Source of the DNA: an uncultured Chloroflexota bacterium
GTDB taxonomy: Bacteria; Chloroflexota; Dehalococcoidia; UBA2247; RBG-13-53-26
Assembly (NCBI GenBank): GCA_937860285.1
Contig: CALMBS010000028.1
Location: forward strand, 1-5,374
Direction of reading: 5' to 3'
DNA length: 5,374 bases
Shown here: piece by piece, positions 1 to 5,374 of the stretch
Numbering within the stretch: the first letter of the stretch is position 1
How the letters are laid out: each line of letters opens with the position of its first letter
The notes under the pieces: model-generated
Told to the model about the DNA's origin: nothing
The model's input: the letters and a program-made list of their open reading frames with translations, nothing else
Databases searched by the model: none
Made by a program: the position numbers and the translations under genes

Positions 1-2261
1 TAGGCCGCCTGCGGGCTGAGGCCAGGCACACGGTCGATCACGTCCCCGACCAGGTGGAAGCGGTCCAGATCGTTCAGCACCACCATGTCGAACGGGGTGG
101 TCGTCGTCCCCTCCTCTTTGAAGCCGCGGACGTGCAGGTTGTCGTGGTTGGTGCGGCGGTACGTCAGGCGGTGTATCAGCCAGGGATAGCCGTGGAAGGC
201 GAAGATGATGGGCTTGTCCCTGGTGAAGATGAGGTCGAAGTCCCTGTCGCTCAGCCCGTGCGGGTGCTCAAGGGGCGGCTGCAGCGCCATCAGGTCCACC
301 ACGTTGACGACACGGACCTTGAGGGTGGGGAAGTGCTGGCGCAGGATCTCGACCGCGGCCAGCGTCTCCAGCGTGGGAACATCGCCGCAGCAGGCCATCA
401 CCACGTCGGGTTCGCCGCCCCGGTCGTTGCTGGCCCACTCCCAGATACCGAGTCCGGCGGCGCAGTGCTTTGCGGCGGCGTCCATGTCCAGCCACTGCGG
501 CTCGGGGTGTTTGCCGGCCACGATGACGTTGATGTAGTTGCGGCTGCGCAGGCAGTGATCGGTCACCGAGAGCAGGGTGTTTGCGTCCGGCGGCAGGTAG
601 ACGCGGACCACGTCCGACTTCTTGTTCACGACGTGATCGATAAACCCCGGATCCTGGTGGCTGAAGCCGTTGTGGTCCTGGCGCCATACATGTGATGACA
701 GGAGGTAGTTGAGGGACGCGATGGGACGCCGCCATGGGACGTGCCTGGAAACGTGCAGCCACTTGGCATGCTGGTTGAACATGGAGTCTACGATGTGGAT
801 GAACGCCTCGTAGCTGGAGAAGAAGCCGTGCCGGCCCGTCATCAGGTAGCCTTCCAGCCACCCCTCGCACTGGTGCTCGCTGAGCATCTCCATCACCCGG
901 CCGTCCGGGGAGACGTGGTCATCGATGGGGATCACTTCGGCGGTCGAGCAGCGATCAGTCACGTCAAACAGCGCTGCCCACCGGTTGGACGCGGTCTCGT
1001 CGGGGCTGAACACGCGGAAGTTGCGCTGATCCAGGTTGAGCTTCATGACGTCCCGGAGGAAAGCCCCCTGGGTCCGGGTGGCCTCGGCCTCCACCGTGCC
1101 CGGCGCGGGCACCGGGACGGCGTAGTCCCGGAAATCGGGAAGCCTGAGGTCGCGCAGCAGCAGGCCGCCGTTGGCGTGGGGGTTGGCCCCCATGCGCCGC
1201 TGTCCCTTCGGCGCCAGCTCTGCCAGCGCGGGGATGAGCCGGCCGTTCGCGTCGAACAGTTCCTCGGCCCGGTAGCTTTTCATCCATCGTTCCAGTATCT
1301 GGATGTGCCCGGGCTTCTGCGCGATATCGGTGACCGGCACTTGGTGGGCGCGGAAGGTTCCCTCGACCGGCAACCCGTCCACCTCCTTCGGCCCGGTCCA
1401 GCCTTTGGGAGTGCGCAGGATGATCATGGGCCAGCGGGGCCGCCCGGAGAAGCCGCTGCTGCGGGCCTTGATCTGTATGTCCCTGATCCCGGCCACCACG
1501 GTATCGAGCGTGGCCGCCATGAGCTGGTGCATGGTCTCCGGGTCATCGCCCTCTACGAAGTGGGGGTAGTAGCCGTAGCCGCGGAAGAGGCTCTCCAGCT
1601 CCCCGTGGCTGATGCGCCCCAGCACGGTGGGGCCCGCGATCTTGTAGCCGTTGAGGTGCAGTATGGGCAGCACCGCCCCGTCGCGGGCCGGATTGAGGAA
1701 CTTGTTCGAGTGCCAGCTGGTGGCCAACGGCCCGGTTTCCGCTTCGCCGTCGCCGACGACACAGGCCACCAGCAGATCAGGGTTGTCGAAAGCGGCGCCG
1801 AAGGCGTGCGACAGGGAGTAGCCTAGCTCGCCGCCCTCGTTGATGGAGCCCGGCGTCTCCGGAGCGGTGTGGCTGGGGATGCCGCCGGGAAAGGAGAACT
1901 GGGTGAACAGCCTCTTCATCCCCGGTTCATCCTGTGAGACCTCGGGGTAGAGCTCGCTGTAGGTGCCCTCCAGGTAGGTGTTGGCCACCAGGCCGGGTCC
2001 GCCATGGCCGGGTCCTGTAACGTAGATGATGTTCAGGTCATGCTCCCGGATGATCCGGTTGAGGTGGACGTAGATGAAGTTCAGGCCCGGCGTGGTGCCC
2101 CAGTGGCCCAGCAGCCTCGGCTTCACGTGCTCCGCCTTCAGCGGCTCCTTGAGCAGCGGATTGTCATAGAGATAGACCTGGCCCACCGACAGGTAGTTGG
2201 CGGCGCGCCAGTAGGCATCCATCTTGTCGAGCAGCTCGGGGGACAGTGTCTGGGTACCCAT
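1..2261 (-). CDS. xfp: Phosphoketolase (xylulose 5-phosphate/fructose 6-phosphate), 3' end missing
   Basis: This thiamine diphosphate enzyme cleaves xylulose 5-phosphate and often fructose 6-phosphate with phosphate, giving acetyl phosphate plus glyceraldehyde 3-phosphate or erythrose 4-phosphate. The frame is open and family-like from the ATG at 2261 to the left edge: 753 complete codons. Motifs in order are GHGGPG (85-90), the phosphoketolase signature EGGELGYS (142-149), GDGE (170-173) with N204 in LNGYK closing the diphosphate/Mg site, LRTPKGWTG (from 282), SEHQCEGW (461-468, in the cofactor-activating half) and QDHNGFSHQDPGF (528-540). These span the PP domain (about 1-370), the PYR domain (about 390-590) and the start of the C-terminal domain. 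Relatives are near 790 residues, so about 35-40 are missing. The codon cut by the edge begins TA; tyrosine fits the family better than a stop. Some codons less common elsewhere in the window (ATA, AGG, CTA) occur, and G+C looks lower than in ackA. Whether fructose 6-phosphate is used cannot be read from sequence. Confidence 0.97.
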   Translation of the reverse strand, partial: MGTQTLSPELLDKMDAYWRAANYLSVGQVYLYDNPLLKEPLKAEHVKPRLLGHWGTTPGLNFIYVHLNRIIREHDLNIIYVTGPGHGGPGLVANTYLEGTYSELYPEVSQDEPGMKRLFTQFSFPGGIPSHTAPETPGSINEGGELGYSLSHAFGAAFDNPDLLVACVVGDGEAETGPLATSWHSNKFLNPARDGAVLPILHLNGYKIAGPTVLGRISHGELESLFRGYGYYPHFVEGDDPETMHQLMAATLDTVVAGIRDIQIKARSSGFSGRPRWPMIILRTPKGWTGPKEVDGLPVEGTFRAHQVPVTDIAQKPGHIQILERWMKSYRAEELFDANGRLIPALAELAPKGQRRMGANPHANGGLLLRDLRLPDFRDYAVPVPAPGTVEAEATRTQGAFLRDVMKLNLDQRNFRVFSPDETASNRWAALFDVTDRCSTAEVIPIDDHVSPDGRVMEMLSEHQCEGWLEGYLMTGRHGFFSSYEAFIHIVDSMFNQHAKWLHVSRHVPWRRPIASLNYLLSSHVWRQDHNGFSHQDPGFIDHVVNKKSDVVRVYLPPDANTLLSVTDHCLRSRNYINVIVAGKHPEPQWLDMDAAAKHCAAGLGIWEWASNDRGGEPDVVMACCGDVPTLETLAAVEILRQHFPTLKVRVVNVVDLMALQPPLEHPHGLSDRDFDLIFTRDKPIIFAFHGYPWLIHRLTYRRTNHDNLHVRGFKEEGTTTTPFDMVVLNDLDRFHLVGDVIDRVPGLSPQAA

Positions 2262-2264
2262 TAC

Positions 2265-3473
2265 TCAATCCTCCTCTCCTGGTCCAAAGCCGAGGACCTG
2301 CCGGACCGTCTCGGCTATCATCTGTTCTTCATCCGTGGGAATGACTCGGACCGCCACCCGGCTGGAGGCCGCGGAGATCAGCCCCTCGCTGGCCCCGTTG
2401 CGCTCCGCTGCAAGCTCGATCCCCAGGAACCCCAGGCCATCGCAGACCCGGGCGCGGACCGCCGGCGCATTCTCCCCGATGCCGCCGGCGAAGACCAGCG
2501 TGTCCAGCCCGCCCAGCGCCGCCGCGAAGGCCCCGATCCATTTCTTGACCTGGTAGCAGAACAGGGCCACGGCCTCGGCCGCCCGAACGTCGTCCGTTTC
2601 GCGCTGGAGCAGGTCACGCATGTCGGGGCTGGTCTCCGACACGCCGAGCAGCCCGGACCGGGAGTTGACCATCTCGTTGAATGCCCGGGCATCGAGGCCC
2701 TCGGTGCGAGCCAGGTACCAGATGAGCCCCGGGTCGAGATCGCCGGAGCGGGTGCTCATCGGCACCCCGGCCGCCGGGGTGAAGGCCATGCTGGTGTCCA
2801 CCGGCTTCCCGCCGCGCACCGCGGCCAGGCTGGCACCATTGCCGAGGTGCGCCAGGATGACCCGCCCCTGCGCCGCTTCCGGTCCCGCCCGGCGGGCCAG
2901 CTCTCCCATCAGGAACGCGTAGGACAGCCCGTGGAACCCGTACCGCCGCACCCCCTGCGCATCGTAGCGGCGCGGGATCGGCAGCAGCCGGGCCACGCGC
3001 GGCAGGTCATGGTGGAAGGCGGTGTCGAAGCAGGCCACCTGCGGCAGGCCGGGGAAACGCCCATGGAAGGCCTCGACCAGCCGGATCTCCTCCGGCAGGT
3101 GCTCCGGATCGTACGGGCTGAGCCTCCGCAGCTCCTCGAGCATCGCCGCGGTGATCCGCTGCGGCGCGGAGTACTTCGGCCCTCCGTGCACCACGCGGTG
3201 CCCCACCGCCGCCAGCGCCTCACCATCGCCGCGGGCCTCGAGCCAGTCCATCAGAGTCTCCACTGCGGCCGCGTGGTCCGGCGCCGCCACCGGCCGGGAG
3301 AAGTTTTGCGCCGGGTCCGGGCCGTTCACCCGAAAGGCGGCATCCGGGAGCCCGATCCGCTGGATCTCGCCCTTGAGGACCCGCCGGGGGGACCCGCCGT
3401 CCTCGAACAGCGCGAACTTGATGCTCGACGAGCCGCCGTTGATGGTCAGAACGTGCCGGCCGGTTGTCTTCAT
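2265..3473 (-). CDS. ackA: Acetate kinase
   Basis: Cytoplasmic acetate kinase of the ASKHA fold interconverts acetyl phosphate + ADP and acetate + ATP. The 402 residues match the usual family length of about 400. The N-terminal signature LTINGGSSSIKF spans 9-20 and the second signature GHRVVHGG spans 91-98. Aligned to the Methanosarcina thermophila enzyme, the catalytic and binding residues are present: N12 (N7), R93 (R91), D150 in CFDTAFH (D148), H181 in YGFHG (H180), R242 in STRSGDLDP (R241), and a C-terminal glutamate in TDEEQMIA (E382 or E383, for E384). HLGNG (209-213) and GGIGEN (330-335) are the nucleotide-site loops. Two conserved spots differ from the commonest form: YGFHGLSY in place of YGFHGTSH, and PMSTRSGDLDP in place of MGTRSGDLDP. 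I recall similar variants in kinases encoded beside phosphoketolases. The gene sits between glgP and xfp, so its likely job is making ATP from phosphoketolase-derived acetyl phosphate. A propionate-kinase activity cannot be excluded. Confidence 0.97.
   Translation of the reverse strand: MKTTGRHVLTINGGSSSIKFALFEDGGSPRRVLKGEIQRIGLPDAAFRVNGPDPAQNFSRPVAAPDHAAAVETLMDWLEARGDGEALAAVGHRVVHGGPKYSAPQRITAAMLEELRRLSPYDPEHLPEEIRLVEAFHGRFPGLPQVACFDTAFHHDLPRVARLLPIPRRYDAQGVRRYGFHGLSYAFLMGELARRAGPEAAQGRVILAHLGNGASLAAVRGGKPVDTSMAFTPAAGVPMSTRSGDLDPGLIWYLARTEGLDARAFNEMVNSRSGLLGVSETSPDMRDLLQRETDDVRAAEAVALFCYQVKKWIGAFAAALGGLDTLVFAGGIGENAPAVRARVCDGLGFLGIELAAERNGASEGLISAASSRVAVRVIPTDEEQMIAETVRQVLGFGPGEED
2270..2275 (-). 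promoter_or_regulatory. Shine-Dalgarno site of xfp, inside the end of ackA
   Basis: AGGAGG on the minus strand, a full anti-16S match, lies 8 bases before the ATG at 2261. It falls within the last sense codons of ackA (Glu-Glu-Asp). The junction reads TGA-GTA-ATG, with only 3 bases between the ackA stop and the xfp start. This arrangement favours translational coupling, with ribosomes ending on ackA re-initiating on xfp. The coupling itself is inference. Confidence 0.9.
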
Positions 3474-3481
3474 GAATGACG

Positions 3482-3487
3482 TCTCCT
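3482..3487 (-). promoter_or_regulatory. Shine-Dalgarno site of ackA
   Basis: AGGAGA on the minus strand lies 8 bases before the ATG at 3473, inside the 16-base gap after the glgP stop codon (TAA, 3492-3490). It fixes the acetate kinase start at 3473. The in-frame ATG at 3692 would add 73 residues of arginine-, threonine- and proline-rich sequence overlapping glgP that resembles no acetate kinase. Confidence 0.9.
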
Positions 3488-3489
3488 GA

Positions 3490-5374
3490 TTATCGCTGCC
3501 AGAGTACGTGCGCGGCTTCCAGGGGCACCGCGACCCCCGGACGGTGCGGCACCACCCGCGGAGTGTAGTCCGCCCCCGGGCGGTCGCCGGGCACGTCCGC
3601 GCCGTAGACGAAGCCGTTGGCCTCTCCGGGCACCGGCCGCAGCAGCGCCATGTCCTGGCGCACCGGGGCGCCGCCGTCAACTCCGTCGGCATATAGCTGC
3701 ACCTTCACTTCGTCCCGGTCAAGGGCGCCGAGAAAGACCTGGACTTCGAACGTGTGCTGGCCCCCGGCGGTCCGGACCGTCGCCTCGCCGAAGCGCAGCG
3801 CTGCCCAGTTCTCCTCCAGACTGCGCCGCCAGGCGGCTATCTGCCGGCCCATTGCCCCCTCGTCGGCGGCGCGATCCCGGTAGGCCGCCGCCGCTGGCAG
3901 GTAGTGGATCTCGGTGTACTCGCGCACCGTGCGGTTGGCGGAGAAGACTGGTGTCAGCCGCGCCATGCTCTCCCGCATTCGGGCCACCCAGGCGGTGGGG
4001 ATGCCGCTGGGGTCCCTGGCATAGAACTCGGGGACGACCTCGTGTTCCAGCAGGTCATAGAGGGCGCTGGCCTCGACGGCGTCCCACGCCGGGTCGTCGC
4101 CATGCTCGCGCCCGTCTCCCAGGGCCCACCCCACCTCGGGCATGTACGCCTCCGCCCACCAGCCGTCCAGCTCCGAGAGATTCAGGCCTCCATTGACCAG
4201 GACCTTCATGCCGCTGGTCCCGCTGGCCTCCCATGGCCTTCGCGGCGTGTTGATCCAGACATCCACCCCCTGGACCATCTGCTCTGTGAGCAGCATGTCG
4301 TAGTCGGCCAGGAAGACCACCCGGGCGCGGGCCTCTGTCTGCCGGATGAAGCGGGTCCATTCCCGGATCAGGTCCTGCCCCGGCTGGTCGGCCGGATGCG
4401 CCTTGCCGGCGATGACCAGCTGCACCGGGCGTTCCGGGTTCGTCAGCAGGCGCAGCAGCCGGGCCGGGTCGTGCAGCAGGAGATTGGGCCGCTTGTAGGT
4501 GGCAAAGCGACGGGCGAAACCCAGGGTCAGCGAATCCGGGTCGAAGACACGCCCCGCTTCCTCAATCTCCGCCGGCGGCGCCCCGGCGGCCGCGAGTTGC
4601 AGGGAGAACCGCTCCCGGACGTACTTGACGAAGGAGGCGCTTCCCTCCTTGCGCATCTGCCACAGCCGGGCGTCAGGGACGCGGTGGATGTGCTGGTCAA
4701 GGTCGGCGGTGGTCCCCTGCCAGCGGTCCTTGCCGCAGGCCTCCGTCCACAGATCGTCGGCCGCCGTCGAGTCCCAGCTCGGCATGTGGACCCCGTTGGT
4801 CACATGCCCGACCGGCACCTCTTCTTCCGGCCAGCGGGGGAAGAGGGGGGAGAAGATGCGACGGCTCACTTGGCCATGCAGGCGGCTCACGCCGTTGATG
4901 GCCCCGCTGCCGCGAGCGGCCAGGTAGGCCATGTTGAAGCCCTCGGCCGGGTCATCCGGGTTTCGCCGGCCCAGGGCCAGCAGATCGCCGAGTGTGAGGC
5001 CCAGCTTCCTCTGCGCGTAACCGCCCAGGTATTGCCCGATGAGGGACGGAGGGAAGAGGTCGAAACCGGCAGCCACCGCGGTGTGGGTGGTGAAGAGGTT
5101 GCCGGCCCGGGTGACGGACAGCGATGGCTCGAAGGGCAAACCCGACTTCTCCATGAAGCTCCGGGCGCGCTCCAGCACCGCGAAGGCGGCGTGCCCCTCG
5201 TTCAGATGACAGACCTCCGGCTCGATGCCCAGGGACGCCAGCAGCCGCCACCCCCCGATCCCGAGCATGATCTCCTGCAGCAGTCTCAGCTCCAGCCCGC
5301 TGCCGTAGAGCTCACTGGTGATGCCGCGGTTGGCGGGGAAGGGATCTATCAGCGGGGAAAAGCCGTTGGCGGGA
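3490..5374 (-). CDS. glgP: Alpha-glucan (glycogen) phosphorylase, 5' end missing
   Basis: This cytoplasmic PLP enzyme of family GT35 splits the terminal alpha-1,4 glucose of glycogen with phosphate, giving glucose 1-phosphate. The visible 627 residues start mid-protein; numbering here is from the first complete codon (5373-5371). RGITSELYG (16-24), HLNEGHAAF (56-64), FTTHT (94-98) and HVTNGVH (190-196) mark the non-classical bacterial phosphorylase group (TIGR02094-like). RFATYKR (289-295) supplies the Arg and Lys that align with phosphate-site residues R569 and K574 of rabbit muscle phosphorylase. EASGTSGMK (382-390) carries the PLP lysine, K390, at 4204-4206. A beta-rich tail from about 525 ends in LWQR before TAA, as in this group. 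Relatives are about 850 residues, so roughly 200-250 N-terminal residues, including any DUF3417 domain, should lie beyond the right edge. An ATG at 5268 is internal, because conserved family sequence continues in frame upstream of it. The gene is first of the three visible and ends 16 bases before ackA. Family assignment is firm; the exact glucan substrate is inferred. Confidence 0.96.
   Translation of the reverse strand, partial: PANGFSPLIDPFPANRGITSELYGSGLELRLLQEIMLGIGGWRLLASLGIEPEVCHLNEGHAAFAVLERARSFMEKSGLPFEPSLSVTRAGNLFTTHTAVAAGFDLFPPSLIGQYLGGYAQRKLGLTLGDLLALGRRNPDDPAEGFNMAYLAARGSGAINGVSRLHGQVSRRIFSPLFPRWPEEEVPVGHVTNGVHMPSWDSTAADDLWTEACGKDRWQGTTADLDQHIHRVPDARLWQMRKEGSASFVKYVRERFSLQLAAAGAPPAEIEEAGRVFDPDSLTLGFARRFATYKRPNLLLHDPARLLRLLTNPERPVQLVIAGKAHPADQPGQDLIREWTRFIRQTEARARVVFLADYDMLLTEQMVQGVDVWINTPRRPWEASGTSGMKVLVNGGLNLSELDGWWAEAYMPEVGWALGDGREHGDDPAWDAVEASALYDLLEHEVVPEFYARDPSGIPTAWVARMRESMARLTPVFSANRTVREYTEIHYLPAAAAYRDRAADEGAMGRQIAAWRRSLEENWAALRFGEATVRTAGGQHTFEVQVFLGALDRDEVKVQLYADGVDGGAPVRQDMALLRPVPGEANGFVYGADVPGDRPGADYTPRVVPHRPGVAVPLEAAHVLWQR

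Noticed and set aside
54..695. A 213-codon open frame on the plus strand
   Set aside because: It is antisense to the conserved QDHNGFSHQDPG and C-terminal parts of phosphoketolase, and its protein has no credible motif.
741..1826. A 361-codon open frame on the plus strand opposite xfp
   Set aside because: It shows the same antisense-shadow composition and no family resemblance. The minus strand here encodes the conserved GDGE and TPK regions of phosphoketolase.
1991..2015. Direct repeat of ggccgggtcc (1991-2000 and 2006-2015)
   Set aside because: It encodes the repeated Gly-Pro-Gly parts of the GPGHGGPG cofactor motif, so protein sequence explains it.
2251..2260. Perfect 10-base palindrome tgggtaccca overlapping the xfp start codon
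   Set aside because: It has no loop and so is a poor hairpin, does not extend beyond 10 bases, and is explained by codons 1-4. I see no second copy to suggest an operator.
2004..3479. A 491-codon open frame on the plus strand opposite ackA and the start of xfp
   Set aside because: Its protein is rich in Arg, Gly, Pro, Val and His with no recognisable motif, and it lies antisense to two genes with complete family signatures. Long antisense frames are expected in G+C-rich coding DNA.
3474..3692. A 73-residue N-terminal extension of acetate kinase from the ATG at 3692
   Set aside because: It would overlap the conserved end of glgP, has low-complexity shadow composition and lacks a good ribosome site, whereas the ATG at 3473 has AGGAGA at 8 bases and gives the family length.
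5266..5268. ATG at 5268 as the phosphorylase start
   Set aside because: The frame stays open to the right edge and encodes RGITSELYG and other conserved family sequence upstream of this methionine, so it is internal.

Overview
The window is a high-GC bacterial stretch. Hand counts on sampled 60-base lines give roughly 60-80% G+C. It is packed with three genes, all on the minus strand, with almost no non-coding DNA. In transcription order (right to left) they are an alpha-glucan (glycogen) phosphorylase whose 5' end lies outside the window, a complete acetate kinase, and a phosphoketolase whose last codons run off the left edge. The gaps are 16 bases (phosphorylase to kinase) and 3 bases (kinase to phosphoketolase). 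Each downstream gene has a strong Shine-Dalgarno site 8 bases before its ATG, so this reads as one operon.

Region by region: 5374-3490 encodes the phosphorylase (627 residues visible, including the catalytic C-terminal half and the PLP lysine). 3473-2265 encodes the 402-residue acetate kinase with all recognised catalytic residues. 2261-1 encodes 753 residues of the phosphoketolase, with every thiamine diphosphate motif I looked for. No RNA gene, mobile element, CRISPR array, promoter or terminator is visible. The promoter and terminator presumably lie outside both edges.

Together the enzymes describe a route from stored glucan to acetate. Phosphorolysis gives glucose 1-phosphate, which enzymes not encoded here would turn into fructose 6-phosphate or xylulose 5-phosphate. 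Phosphoketolase cleaves those sugar phosphates to acetyl phosphate, and acetate kinase uses the acetyl phosphate to make ATP and acetate. No NAD is reduced in the phosphoketolase-acetate kinase half, which would suit glycogen use during energy limitation or in the dark or without oxygen; that physiological reading is inference. The protein sequences look proteobacterial to me (possibly a gammaproteobacterium), but genus cannot be assigned from the window alone.

Nothing here is an undescribed system. The points worth a second look are the linkage of glycogen breakdown to the phosphoketolase bypass, the variant acetate kinase signature, and the lower G+C of the phosphoketolase gene.
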